Origin: Clostridia bacterium
GTDB lineage: Bacteria > Bacillota > Clostridia > Caldicoprobacterales > Caldicoprobacteraceae
Assembly: GCA_017577715.1 (NCBI GenBank)
Contig: PKRC01000002.1
Coordinates: 62,001-126,000 of the forward strand
Reading direction: 5' to 3'
Length of the DNA: 64,000 bases
Both the position numbers and the translations under genes were made by a program. The notes beneath the pieces were generated by a model. It saw only the letters and a program-made list of their open reading frames with translations. It did not search any database and was not told where the DNA came from. Positions 1-8,307 of the stretch are shown one piece after another. Positions within the stretch are counted from its first letter, which is position 1. Each line of letters opens with the position of its first letter.

Positions 1-729
1 GGCTTTGAAGTATGAATTAAGGGACCAACTGCGGTACATAACCTGCAGGTTGGAATTTTTTATTGATGTCCATGCAAGGTGAAGCTTATCGTTTTTGACC
101 AGGATGCTGGGCATGTTGCAATCGGCCAGGTTGCGGCTTAAGTTTTCAGGTATGCTCCATCGATTGCGGGCACCGTCAAAACGGCAGTAAAATAACCGAT
201 ATTGGTTATGGTACAGGTTGCGGTAAACCATGTGAATATTCCCTCGATCATGGTCAAGATAAAAGGGGCTGGTCTGTTTTCCGTCTGTGTACCTGGTTAT
301 CTCTCCTATAATCCATCCGTTACCTTTGTTGTAGCAGTGATATAGGCTCCAGACACCGGTAAATGGGATTGTACGCATAGCGAAAATGGCGTGGACCTGC
401 TGATCAAAAGCGATGACGGTAGGGAATTGCACTACGTACGCTGAGGCGTCGTATCGATGAAGCGTCTGCTTGTTCCATCTATTTCCGTTGTATTCCATAT
501 ATATAAGTTCGCCATTGTAATCTTGATATATCAGGTGCAGGTGGTCATGGCAGTCGATGGATACCGAAAAGTGGTCATGAGTATTTGCTACAAGCTCAAT
601 GGCATCCCTCCATCCTCCGCCTTTTTTCATGCAGCGCAGGTATATACCCTTTTCTTTTAGGGGGAAAAAGTGCCACAAATCTCCGTTTTTAAACCGCACT
701 ATATGGTCATTGCGGTGATATAGTTTCAC
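1..729 (-). CDS. unrecognised protein, N-terminal 243 residues, cut by window edge
   Basis: An open minus-strand frame of 243 codons runs off the left edge, so the C-terminus is missing. I take the GTG at 729 as the start because a GGGAGGTGG ribosome site lies six bases upstream; an ATG nine codons earlier (756) is possible but would put that site inside the gene. The product has no signal peptide or membrane segment. It is rich in aromatic and His residues and has recurring units of the kind G-W-x-D/N followed by beta-strand-like stretches and 'hLHLhYQD' or 'hHMVYRN' phrases, which suggests a repeated beta-sheet (propeller-like) fold, as in BNR/sialidase-type repeats. That fold is inference; I do not recognise the family and give no function. 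It is divergent from the endonuclease III gene. Confidence 0.72.
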   Translation of the reverse strand, partial: MKLYHRNDHIVRFKNGDLWHFFPLKEKGIYLRCMKKGGGWRDAIELVANTHDHFSVSIDCHDHLHLIYQDYNGELIYMEYNGNRWNKQTLHRYDASAYVVQFPTVIAFDQQVHAIFAMRTIPFTGVWSLYHCYNKGNGWIIGEITRYTDGKQTSPFYLDHDRGNIHMVYRNLYHNQYRLFYCRFDGARNRWSIPENLSRNLADCNMPSILVKNDKLHLAWTSIKNSNLQVMYRSWSLNSYFKA

Positions 730-933
730 CTTGCCACCTCCCTCGATGCGTGCCATAATCTTTAATCTTTGATATCATTGAAGTTCATAGGACATGTAAA
801 TTCAGTAAATTTATATGCACCACATGAAAATTTTATTGCAGGGATTTGGCGGAGGCCGATCAGTTAATGGTATGCTGTCCGTATGGCTTGTAAAGGCTTG
901 ATACGACGATGGGTTGTTTTCATATATATCCTG

Positions 934-963
934 TTGAGTAAATTGCAATATTTATTGTATAAT
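934..963 (+). promoter_or_regulatory. sigma-A promoter for nth
   Basis: TTGAGT (934-939) and a perfect TATAAT (958-963) are separated by 18 bases. The start codon of the endonuclease III gene is 41 bases downstream of the -10 box. Confidence 0.6.
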
Positions 964-1004
964 ATGCAAAGATATTCTGTTGGAGAAAGGGGAAAAGGGC
1001 TCTG

Positions 1005-1643
1005 TTGACTGACAGGGAAAGATATCAAAGAATATTGGATGAATTGGAAAAGCATTATAGAGGAGCCACTACAGAGCTCAAATATAAAACTCCGTTTCAG
1101 CTTCTGGTGGCTACTATGCTTTCGGCTCAGACCACGGATAGGCAGGTAAATAAGGTTACGTCTACGCTTTTTGAAAAGTACCCGGGTCCCGAGGATTTTG
1201 CACGCCTGTCCCCCGAAGAGCTGGAGAAGGAAATTTTCAGCTGCGGTTTTTATAAGACAAAGAGCAGAAATATAATCAAGGCCAGCCAGATTATTCTGGA
1301 TAAATACGGTGGACAAGTTCCCCGGGATGTGAAAGAGCTCCAGACCCTTCCGGGGGTGGGTAGGAAAACTGCAAACGTTGTAGCCAGCAATGCCTTTGGG
1401 ATTGATGCCATTGCTGTTGATACCCATGTATTTCGCGTAGCCAATAGATTAGGGCTGGCCCACGCTACAAACGTGAGGGATACCGAGATGCAGCTTATGG
1501 AAAACATCCCCAAGGATAAGTGGTCCAGTGCCCATCACTGGCTTATACGGCATGGGAGAAGGGTGTGCACCGCCAGGAAGCCCAAATGCCATGAGTGCTT
1601 TCTGGCCCAGTACTGCGAGTATTACAACGTTGGAGATAAATGA
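1005..1643 (+). CDS. nth: endonuclease III, DNA glycosylase/AP lyase
   Basis: Removes oxidised pyrimidines from DNA and nicks the resulting abasic site (base-excision repair). The 212-residue length is normal for the family. The helix-hairpin-helix LPGVGRKTANVV holds the catalytic Lys at about residue 121, and VDTHVFRV holds the catalytic Asp at about 139. The C-terminus carries the [4Fe-4S] loop with Cys 188, 195, 198 and 204 in the classic C-x6-C-x2-C-x5-C spacing. The start is TTG at 1005, preceded by a GAAAGGGG-type ribosome site. It is the first gene of a run that continues 57 bases later with the P-loop/Asp23 protein. A second repair glycosylase (8-oxoguanine) lies 3 kb downstream. Confidence 0.96.
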   Translation: MTDRERYQRILDELEKHYRGATTELKYKTPFQLLVATMLSAQTTDRQVNKVTSTLFEKYPGPEDFARLSPEELEKEIFSCGFYKTKSRNIIKASQIILDKYGGQVPRDVKELQTLPGVGRKTANVVASNAFGIDAIAVDTHVFRVANRLGLAHATNVRDTEMQLMENIPKDKWSSAHHWLIRHGRRVCTARKPKCHECFLAQYCEYYNVGDK

Positions 1644-1700
1644 TTTTTTGCGCAGCAATTGGTCTTCGTTGACGGAGATTAAAAAAAGGGGAGGCAGACT

Positions 1701-2513
1701 GTGAAGGTTTATGCCTTGATAGGCCCAAGTGGCACGGGCAAGAGCTATAAGGCCCTAACATTGGCCAGTGAAAAGGGGATCGAGTATATAATTGACGATG
1801 GCCTGTTTATAAAGCGCAACAAGATTGTTGCCGGCGTTTCGGCCAAAAAGGAGCCCACAAGGATAGCAGCCGTCAGGAGAGCCCTTTTTATGGATGAAGA
1901 GCATGCAAAGCAGGTAAAAGAGGCCATCAACCTCGTTATGCCTGATTCCATTTTGATCCTCGGTACTTCCATGAAGATGATAGACAAGATAATCAAACAC
2001 TTGGAATTGCCGCCTGTTCACGAGGTCATAAGGATTGAGGACGTTTCAACCAGTCAGGAGATCAGGTTGGCACGAAAATATCGCCATGAACAAGGCAAGC
2101 ACGTCATTCCGGTGCCCACCTTTGAGATACGCAAGGACTTCTCCGGGTATTTCATAGATCCCCTTAAGATATTCAGGATTGCTGGCAAGGACAAGAGGTT
2201 GGAAGCTGTGGAAAAGACGGTAGTGCGTCCCACTTACAGCTATATGGGCAGGTTCTATATTGCCGATACCGCCATCGAGGCTATTGCGGCCTACAACGCT
2301 CAGAGGGTGGAAGGGGTAGTGAGGGTTTTGAATACCAGCCTTACCAGCAGAGATGATGGGTTGATAATATACATCGATGTGGCGGTGAAATATGGCTATA
2401 AGATACACATGGTGCTGGAAGAAGTGCAATCGGCAGTGGCAAAGGATGTGGACATATTGACGGGCATAAACGTAATTGCCGTAAACGTCACGGCGCGGAG
2501 TCTGGTAGTTTGA
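1701..2513 (+). CDS. P-loop NTPase-like / Asp23-type fusion protein
   Basis: A 270-residue protein whose N-terminus begins almost directly with a Walker A motif (GPSGTGKS, residues about 8-15). Roughly the first 165 residues read as a nucleotide-binding domain with a Rossmann-like pattern (LILGTS near residue 85). The last 90 or so residues (from about VEKTVVRPTYS) resemble the Asp23/Gls24 (DUF322) domain, including the paired strands RVLNTSLTSRDDGLIIYIDV and the ending DILTGINVIAVNVTA. The GTG start at 1701 has a GGGGAGG site six bases upstream. It sits 57 bases after nth and 33 before nfnA, so probably in one transcript. Family membership of each half comes from motif recognition; the joint function is unknown. 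An ATP- or GTP-dependent envelope or cytoskeletal scaffold role is only a guess. Confidence 0.8.
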   Translation: MKVYALIGPSGTGKSYKALTLASEKGIEYIIDDGLFIKRNKIVAGVSAKKEPTRIAAVRRALFMDEEHAKQVKEAINLVMPDSILILGTSMKMIDKIIKHLELPPVHEVIRIEDVSTSQEIRLARKYRHEQGKHVIPVPTFEIRKDFSGYFIDPLKIFRIAGKDKRLEAVEKTVVRPTYSYMGRFYIADTAIEAIAAYNAQRVEGVVRVLNTSLTSRDDGLIIYIDVAVKYGYKIHMVLEEVQSAVAKDVDILTGINVIAVNVTARSLVV

Positions 2514-2546
2514 GGCGAAGTAAAACAAATAAAGGAGGAAGGAAAG

Positions 2547-3377
2547 ATGTACAAGATTTTGAGGAAAGAGAAGCTAGCTCCGGCCATATGGCTGATGAAG
2601 GTGGAGGCGCCCTTTGTGGCACGGAGGGCTATGCCAGGACAGTTTATAATCCTGCGCGTGAAAGAGGAAGGGGAGAGGATTCCCTTGACCATAGCCGATT
2701 ACGATAGGCAGCAAGGTTGGGTTACCATTATCTTTCAGGAAGTCGGTTTGACCACACGCCTTTTAGCTCAGCTCAATGAAGGCGATAGCATCCTGGATTT
2801 TGTGGGGCCGCTGGGAAGAGCATCGGAGCTGGATGGCTTAAAGCGCGTGCTGTGCATAGGCGGCGGCGTTGGTGTGGCGCCTTTATATCCGCAGATAAAG
2901 TATCTGTGGGAGAAGGGTACTTCCGTTGACGTGATAATAGGCGCCAGGAGCAAGGAGTACCTCATTCTTGAGGAGGAAATAAGGGGTATATGCGATAACC
3001 TGTATATAACCACCGATGACGGCTCATACGGGCGCAAGGGGTTTGTTTCGGATGTCCTCAAAGAACTGCTGGACCAGGGAAACCAATATGACGAGGTAAT
3101 AGCCATTGGTCCCCTCATCATGATGAAGGTGGTATCCGAGATCACCAAACAGTACGGCGTGCATACCGTTGTCAGCATGAATCCCATAATGGTGGATGGT
3201 ACCGGCATGTGCGGAGGATGCCGCGTTACCGTAGGCGGTGAGGTTCGCTATGCCTGTGTGGATGGTCCGGATTTTGATGGACACCTGGTGGATTTCGACG
3301 AGGCTATGAGGAGGCAGCGGATGTACCGGGAAGAAGAGCAACACATCTGCAAATTGATGGAGAAGGAGGGGCTGTAA
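2547..3377 (+). CDS. nfnA: NfnA, FAD/[2Fe-2S] subunit of electron-bifurcating NADH-dependent ferredoxin:NADP+ oxidoreductase
   Basis: Small subunit of the cytoplasmic NfnAB complex, which couples NADH and reduced ferredoxin oxidation to NADP+ reduction. The 276-residue protein has the ferredoxin-reductase-type FAD domain (residues about 1-95), an NAD(P)-binding domain beginning IGGGVGVAPLYP (about 104), and a C-terminal [2Fe-2S] loop with Asp217, Cys222, Cys225 and Cys237. The Asp in place of the first Cys is the signature that separates NfnA from PyrK-type dihydroorotate dehydrogenase subunits. It starts at an ATG with GGAGGAAGGAAAG upstream, and its stop is three bases before the NfnB start, so the two are co-translated. 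A weaker alternative annotation would be 'sulfide dehydrogenase alpha subunit', an old name for the same family. Confidence 0.94.
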   Translation: MYKILRKEKLAPAIWLMKVEAPFVARRAMPGQFIILRVKEEGERIPLTIADYDRQQGWVTIIFQEVGLTTRLLAQLNEGDSILDFVGPLGRASELDGLKRVLCIGGGVGVAPLYPQIKYLWEKGTSVDVIIGARSKEYLILEEEIRGICDNLYITTDDGSYGRKGFVSDVLKELLDQGNQYDEVIAIGPLIMMKVVSEITKQYGVHTVVSMNPIMVDGTGMCGGCRVTVGGEVRYACVDGPDFDGHLVDFDEAMRRQRMYREEEQHICKLMEKEGL

Positions 3378-3380
3378 GTT

Positions 3381-4766
3381 ATGGCAGCGAATTTGAACAG
3401 GATACCCATGCGGGAACAGGACCCCGAGGTAAGGCGCAGGAATTTCGATGAAGTGGCGCTGGGTTATACATTGGAAGAAGCTGTAGAGGAGGCCAAGAGG
3501 TGCCTGCAGTGCAAAAAGCCCATGTGCGTTGAGGGTTGCCCTGTAAATGTGAGGATCCCGCAGTTTATAGCTGCTGTGGTGGAAGGCAACATCGAGGAGG
3601 CATTTAGGATCATACGCCAAACCAATAACCTGCCCGCCATATGCGGAAGGGTTTGCCCCCAGGAGACCCAGTGCGAACAGAGGTGCGTGCTGGGCAAGCG
3701 TGGAGAGCCTGTTGCCATAGGCAGGCTCGAGAGGTTTGTAGCCGATTACTGCATGGAAAAGGGCGTAGATGATGAGGTGGATATAAAGCCCAACGGTAAA
3801 AAGGTGGCCATAGTGGGTGCAGGGCCTGCTGGCTTGACGGCTGCTGCCGACCTGGCCAAGCTGGGGTATGACGTCACCATATTTGAGGCCTTCCACGAGC
3901 CGGGCGGCGTTTTGATATACGGTATCCCCGAGTTTAGGCTTCCCAAAGCTCTGGTTAAAAAGGAGATAGAGGGGCTTAAGAAATTGGGCGTAAAGATTTT
4001 GACCAACGTGGTAGTAGGGAAGTCCATCACCATAGATGAGCTGTTGGAAGAGGGCTATAAGGCGGTATTTATAGGGAGCGGCGCCGGCTTGCCTAAGTTC
4101 ATGGGCATCCCTGGTGAAAATCTGAACGGCGTGTACTCGGCAAACGAATTTTTGACCCGCATAAACCTCATGAAGGCCTATGACTTTCCCAATAGCCATA
4201 CTCCCATAAAACGGGGCAAGAAGATAGCGGTGGTGGGCGGCGGAAACGTAGCCATGGACGCCGCTAGAAGCGCTTTGAGGCTGGGCGCCGAGGAGGTCCA
4301 CATAGTGTATAGGCGTTCGGAGGCCGAGATGCCCGCCAGATTGGAGGAGATACATCATGCCAAGGAAGAGGGAGTCATATTCGATGTGCTCACCAACCCG
4401 GTGGAGATACTGGGCCAAGATGGATGGGTGAAGGGTTTGAAGTGCATAAGGATGGAATTGGGTGAGCCCGATGAATCGGGGCGCAGAAGACCCATACCCG
4501 TAGAGGGTTCTGAATTCATAATGGACGTAGATATAGTTATAATAGCCATAGGGACCAGCCCCAATCCCCTTATAGCTTCTACCACGCCGGGCTTGGCGGT
4601 GCAAAAGTGGGGCGGCATAATAGTGGATGAGGAGACGGGTGCCACCAGCAAGGACAGGGTATATGCCGGTGGAGATGCCGTAACGGGTGCTGCCACGGTT
4701 ATACTGGCCATGGGAGCCGGCAAAAAGGCTGCAAAGGCAATACATGAGAGGTTATCCAAAGAATGA
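3381..4766 (+). CDS. nfnB: NfnB, large subunit of NADH-dependent ferredoxin:NADP+ oxidoreductase (GltA-like)
   Basis: A 461-residue flavoprotein of the glutamate-synthase small-chain family. The N-terminus binds two [4Fe-4S] clusters: Cys 41, 44, 49, 53 and Cys 88, 92, 98, 102 are visible. It is followed by a first dinucleotide site (GAGPAGLTAA, about 146) for FAD and a second (GGGNVAMDAAR, about 286) for NADPH. Such proteins are often labelled NADPH-dependent glutamate synthase. Adjacency to an NfnA subunit with the diagnostic Asp/Cys cluster, and no glutamate synthase large chain nearby, argue for NfnB. The start ATG at 3381 follows GGAGGGGCTGTAAGTT. A strong terminator follows the stop by ten bases, ending this operon. 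Confidence 0.94.
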   Translation: MAANLNRIPMREQDPEVRRRNFDEVALGYTLEEAVEEAKRCLQCKKPMCVEGCPVNVRIPQFIAAVVEGNIEEAFRIIRQTNNLPAICGRVCPQETQCEQRCVLGKRGEPVAIGRLERFVADYCMEKGVDDEVDIKPNGKKVAIVGAGPAGLTAAADLAKLGYDVTIFEAFHEPGGVLIYGIPEFRLPKALVKKEIEGLKKLGVKILTNVVVGKSITIDELLEEGYKAVFIGSGAGLPKFMGIPGENLNGVYSANEFLTRINLMKAYDFPNSHTPIKRGKKIAVVGGGNVAMDAARSALRLGAEEVHIVYRRSEAEMPARLEEIHHAKEEGVIFDVLTNPVEILGQDGWVKGLKCIRMELGEPDESGRRRPIPVEGSEFIMDVDIVIIAIGTSPNPLIASTTPGLAVQKWGGIIVDEETGATSKDRVYAGGDAVTGAATVILAMGAGKKAAKAIHERLSKE

Positions 4767-4776
4767 TAAATAGGGG

Positions 4777-4831
4777 TTTACACTTTATCGCCATCTTGAA
4801 AAAAAGGGGCGATAAAGTGTAAATTATTTTT
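4777..4831 (+). terminator. intrinsic terminator after nfnAB
   Basis: Perfect 16-base arms, TTTACACTTTATCGCC (4777-4792) and its complement (4808-4823), flank a 15-base loop and are followed by TTATTTTT. Confidence 0.9.
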
Positions 4832-4866
4832 GGGTTCAAAAATATATCGTTGAAGGTGGATGGGCT

Positions 4867-5727
4867 TTGGAGATTAAAGAGACCAGCTACGGGATAGTCT
4901 TAAAAAATGTGAAACACTTTTCGCCGGTTCATATTTTTGAATGTGGGCAGGCTTTCAGGTGGAACTGGGATGGGATTGGCTATGTGGGAATTGCAGGTAA
5001 TAGGGTCATTAGGGTGTCATACGATGGGGGAAATGTGCTGCTGGAAAATGCTTCTATTGAAGATTATGGCTCATTTTGGAAACACTATTTTGACATGGAA
5101 AGAGATTACGGCCAAGTGAAGGATGCTTTGTCGTGCGATCCATTGCTTGAAAGGGCAATGGAATATGGTTGGGGAATACGCATTTTAAATCAGGATCCAT
5201 GGGAAGCGCTAATTTCCTTCATAATATCGGCTAATAACAACATACCCAGGATTAAGAAGATTATCGAGAACCTGGCCTTTGAGTTTGGTAAGAAGATAGA
5301 GTGGGGAGACAGGGATTTTTATACCTTTCCCAGTCCTGCTGACCTTGCTGGCGCTTCAATCGAACAGCTTATGGCCTGCGGGTGCGGTTACAGGGCCGAT
5401 TACATAAAGAGAACTGCCCGGATGGTGTGTAGCGGTGAGATACAGCTCAATGAGGTGGCCAAATTGCCTTATCAAGAAGCTTATAAAGCGCTTATGGCCT
5501 GTCCTGGGGTTGGCCCTAAGGTAGCTGACTGCGTCCTGCTGTTTTCTATGGGCAAGACCGAGGCTTTCCCGGTAGATGTATGGATCAAAAGGGTGATGCA
5601 GTATTTTTATCCAGAAAGCGGTGATACCAACAGACAAGTGAAGGAATTTGCCTGGCAAAAGTTTGGTCATTTGGCTGGCTTTGCGCAGCAATATCTATTC
5701 TATTATGCCCGTGAATGCATAAGGTGA
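4867..5727 (+). CDS. ogg: 8-oxoguanine DNA glycosylase (OGG1 type)
   Basis: Bifunctional base-excision repair enzyme for 8-oxoguanine. The 286-residue protein has the N-terminal OGG beta-domain (ECGQAFRW at about 25) and the helix-hairpin-helix core. CPGVGPKVADC carries the Schiff-base Lys at about 218, and FPVDVWIKR carries the catalytic Asp at about 237. There is no FeS loop, which distinguishes it from Nth. The start is TTG at 4867 with GAAGGTGG upstream. It stands between a terminator and the guaB promoter region, so it is probably transcribed alone from within 4832-4866 or by read-through. Confidence 0.93.
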   Translation: MEIKETSYGIVLKNVKHFSPVHIFECGQAFRWNWDGIGYVGIAGNRVIRVSYDGGNVLLENASIEDYGSFWKHYFDMERDYGQVKDALSCDPLLERAMEYGWGIRILNQDPWEALISFIISANNNIPRIKKIIENLAFEFGKKIEWGDRDFYTFPSPADLAGASIEQLMACGCGYRADYIKRTARMVCSGEIQLNEVAKLPYQEAYKALMACPGVGPKVADCVLLFSMGKTEAFPVDVWIKRVMQYFYPESGDTNRQVKEFAWQKFGHLAGFAQQYLFYYARECIR

Positions 5728-5848
5728 CCCGAGCGATATTTGCTGTATTATATTCGCTGCTTTTACGGGCATAGGCTTATAAGCCGGGTTAAAGGGGATG
5801 ATCTATGGGACTATATTTGATTTAGCCATGAGTTTGAGGGAAATAGGG

Positions 5849-5878
5849 TTGACAGGGTAATTATAATTTTGATAGACT
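5849..5878 (+). promoter_or_regulatory. candidate guaB promoter
   Basis: TTGACA (5849-5854), 18 bases, then TAGACT (5873-5878). A second possible -10, TATAAT, lies at 5901-5906 but has no good -35. No purine-riboswitch core (for example GTTTCTACC) is visible between 5728 and 5932. Confidence 0.45.
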
Positions 5879-5932
5879 ATCTTTTAATTACATTATGGGC
5901 TATAATATATTTAATATGATAAAGCGAAGGGA

Positions 5933-7399
5933 GTGTTAGCCATTAGCAGTAAAATTATCGGTGAAGGTTTGACTTTTGACGACGTACTGCTGGTTCCCCA
6001 GCGGTCGGAGGTTCTTCCCAAGGATGTGGATTTAAGGACCAGGCTCACTAAGACCATCACCCTTAATATTCCCCTTGCCAGCGCTGCTATGGATACCGTT
6101 ACCGAGGCCAGGATGGCCATTGCCATAGCCAGGGAGGGCGGAATAGGGATCATCCACAAGAACATGTCCATAGAGGAGCAGGCCGAGCAAGTGGATAAGG
6201 TGAAGCGTTCCGAGCACGGCGTGATAGTGGATCCTTTCTACCTTTCGCCCGACCATTCGCTTTCTGATGCTATGGCTCTAATGGAGAAATACCACATTTC
6301 AGGCGTTCCCATCACTGAAAACGGCAAGTTAGTAGGCATAATCACCAATAGGGATATACGATTTGAGACCGATTTTTCCAAGAAGATACGAGAAGTGATG
6401 ACATCCGAAAACTTGATTACAGCTCCTGAGGGGACAACCCTTGAGCAAGCCAAGGAGATACTTAGGAAATACAAAATAGAAAAGCTACCCATAGTAGATG
6501 AAAACGGCATGCTCAAGGGCTTGATAACCATCAAGGACATAGAAAAGGCCATCAAATATCCCAATGCGGCCAAGGATAAAAATGGGCGCCTTCTGGTGGG
6601 CGCTGCGGTTGGCATTGCTCGGGATACCATGGAGCGGGTAGAGGCTTTGGTAGCTGCCAAGGTGGACGTCATAACGGTGGATACCGCCCATGGCCATTCT
6701 GTGGGAGTCATCAACATGGTGAAGCAGATAAAGAAGAAGTTTCCTGACCTACAGGTCATTGCTGGCAACGTGGCAACGGCTGAAGCGACCAGGGAGCTGA
6801 TAGAGGCCGGCGCCGACTGCGTTAAAGTAGGTATAGGGCCGGGTTCCATCTGTACTACCCGCGTCGTGGCGGGGGTAGGGGTTCCGCAGATCACGGCCAT
6901 AATGGAGTGCGCTGAGGAAGCTGATAAATACGGTATACCCATAATAGCCGATGGAGGAATTAAATATTCGGGCGACATCGTTAAGGCCATAGCTGCGGGA
7001 GCCAGCGTGGTGATGGTGGGCAACCTGTTGGCTGGTACCGAGGAGAGCCCCGGCGAGACGGAACTCTATCAGGGCAGGCGCTTTAAGGTGTACCGAGGCA
7101 TGGGTTCCCTTGGCGCTATGGCTGCCGGCAGCAGCGATAGGTACTTCCAGGAAGACGCTAAAAAGCTGGTGCCCGAAGGCGTTGAAGGGCGCGTGCCCTT
7201 TAAGGGGCCGCTGGCCGATACGGTGTATCAGCTCATGGGTGGTTTGAGGGCCGGCATGGGCTACTGCGGTGCCCGTAACATTGAAGAGCTGAGGAAAAAC
7301 GCCAAGTTTATCAGGATAACCAATGCTGGGCTCAGGGAGAGCCACCCCCACAATATCTATATCACCAAGGAAGCGCCTAACTATAGCACCAGCGTGTGA
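5933..7399 (+). CDS. guaB: inosine-5'-monophosphate dehydrogenase
   Basis: Oxidises IMP to XMP with NAD+, the committed step of GMP synthesis. About 488 residues, normal for the family. A TIM barrel is interrupted at about residues 95-215 by a CBS-domain pair (HISGVPITENGKLVGIITNRD and EKLPIVDENGMLKGLITIKD). The catalytic loop GPGSICTTR holds the nucleophilic Cys, and a GMGSLGAM-type phosphate loop follows. The start is uncertain: the GTG at 5933 overlaps the only good ribosome site (AAGGGAG, 5927-5933), whereas an in-frame ATT at 5942 is eight bases from it. See findings. It is followed 73 bases later by larB. Confidence 0.96.
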   Translation: MLAISSKIIGEGLTFDDVLLVPQRSEVLPKDVDLRTRLTKTITLNIPLASAAMDTVTEARMAIAIAREGGIGIIHKNMSIEEQAEQVDKVKRSEHGVIVDPFYLSPDHSLSDAMALMEKYHISGVPITENGKLVGIITNRDIRFETDFSKKIREVMTSENLITAPEGTTLEQAKEILRKYKIEKLPIVDENGMLKGLITIKDIEKAIKYPNAAKDKNGRLLVGAAVGIARDTMERVEALVAAKVDVITVDTAHGHSVGVINMVKQIKKKFPDLQVIAGNVATAEATRELIEAGADCVKVGIGPGSICTTRVVAGVGVPQITAIMECAEEADKYGIPIIADGGIKYSGDIVKAIAAGASVVMVGNLLAGTEESPGETELYQGRRFKVYRGMGSLGAMAAGSSDRYFQEDAKKLVPEGVEGRVPFKGPLADTVYQLMGGLRAGMGYCGARNIEELRKNAKFIRITNAGLRESHPHNIYITKEAPNYSTSV

Positions 7400-7472
7400 G
7401 GATCGTAGGGCTTTGCTGCATAGCTGACAGAGCAGTTTTTTGATGCTACTGCCTTGAAAGGGGAAGGAAATT

Positions 7473-8234
7473 ATGGACGTTGAGCGCCTTAAGGCCATAC
7501 TGGAAGACGTAAAAGAAGGGCGTTGCACGGTGGAAGAGGCTCTTGATTCCCTAAGGTATCTTCCGTTTGAGGACCTGGGCTTTGCCAAGGTGGACCACCA
7601 CCGCCAGCTGCGAAACGGATATCCTGAGGTGATATACTGTCAGGGTAAAAGGCCTGAACACGTTAAAGCCATTGTGGAACGAATGATGTCCAGGGGTGAC
7701 AGAAATATACTTGCTACCCGGGTGAGCCATGAAATATATGAGGCCATTAAAGAAGTGACCCCTGATGCCGAGTATCATGAAATAGCTAGAATCGTTGTGG
7801 TAAAAAGGTGTGAGGTGCCACTTGTAAAGGGCAAGATAGCTGTTGTGAGCGCAGGTACCTCTGATCTACCGGTTGCCGAAGAGGCGGCCATCACCGCAGA
7901 GGTTTTGGGCAATAGGGTGGAAAGGGTGTATGACGTTGGTGTGGCAGGGCTTCACAGGCTGCTGGCCCATGTTAAGGTCCTTAGTCAGGCCAATGTGGTG
8001 ATAACGGTAGCTGGCATGGAGGGGGCCCTGGCCAGCGTGGTGGGAGGGTTGGTGGACAAACCCGTCATAGCCGTTCCTACCAGCGTGGGATACGGAGCAA
8101 ACTTTGGCGGCTTGTCGGCGCTGCTTACAATGCTCAATAGCTGTGCCAGCGGCGTGGCGGTGGTCAATATAGACAACGGCTTTGGAGCGGGGTATATAGC
8201 AAGCTTGATAAACCGCCTGGCGCAGCAATCATAG
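7473..8234 (+). CDS. larB: LarB, pyridinium-3,5-biscarboxylic acid mononucleotide synthase (nickel-pincer cofactor)
   Basis: LarB carboxylates nicotinic acid adenine dinucleotide and hydrolyses it, the first step in making the nickel-pincer nucleotide of lactate racemase and related enzymes. The 253-residue protein has the PurE/AIRC-like domain at its C-terminal half: VVSAGTSDLPVAEEA near residue 120, VVITVAGMEGALASVVGG near 175, and GYGANFGGLSALLTML near 210. The ATG at 7473 has GGGGAAGGAAATT upstream. LarC follows, separated by a terminator-like hairpin. Neither LarE nor the racemase LarA is in this window, so the client enzyme is unknown from here. Confidence 0.93.
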   Translation: MDVERLKAILEDVKEGRCTVEEALDSLRYLPFEDLGFAKVDHHRQLRNGYPEVIYCQGKRPEHVKAIVERMMSRGDRNILATRVSHEIYEAIKEVTPDAEYHEIARIVVVKRCEVPLVKGKIAVVSAGTSDLPVAEEAAITAEVLGNRVERVYDVGVAGLHRLLAHVKVLSQANVVITVAGMEGALASVVGGLVDKPVIAVPTSVGYGANFGGLSALLTMLNSCASGVAVVNIDNGFGAGYIASLINRLAQQS

Positions 8235-8247
8235 CAAATTTCGTCAT

Positions 8248-8273
8248 ACCGAGGGGATTCCTCGGTGTTTTTG
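8248..8273 (+). terminator. hairpin between larB and larC
   Basis: ACCGAGG (8248-8254), a five-base loop and CCTCGGT (8260-8266) are followed by GTTTTTG. It looks like a modest intrinsic terminator and would reduce larC relative to larB. Confidence 0.7.
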
Positions 8274-8307
8274 TATTGCAGGATTGCACATGAAAGGAGG
8301 AAGATTC

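Noticed and set aside
3024..4745. A 573-codon open frame on the minus strand opposite nfnA/nfnB
   Set aside because: It lies wholly antisense to two genes with unmistakable motifs; it has no ribosome site and no family resemblance, and arises from codon bias in the real genes.
5766..5790. GGCTTATAAGCC hairpin after ogg as a terminator
   Set aside because: Short palindrome without loop space or a T run.
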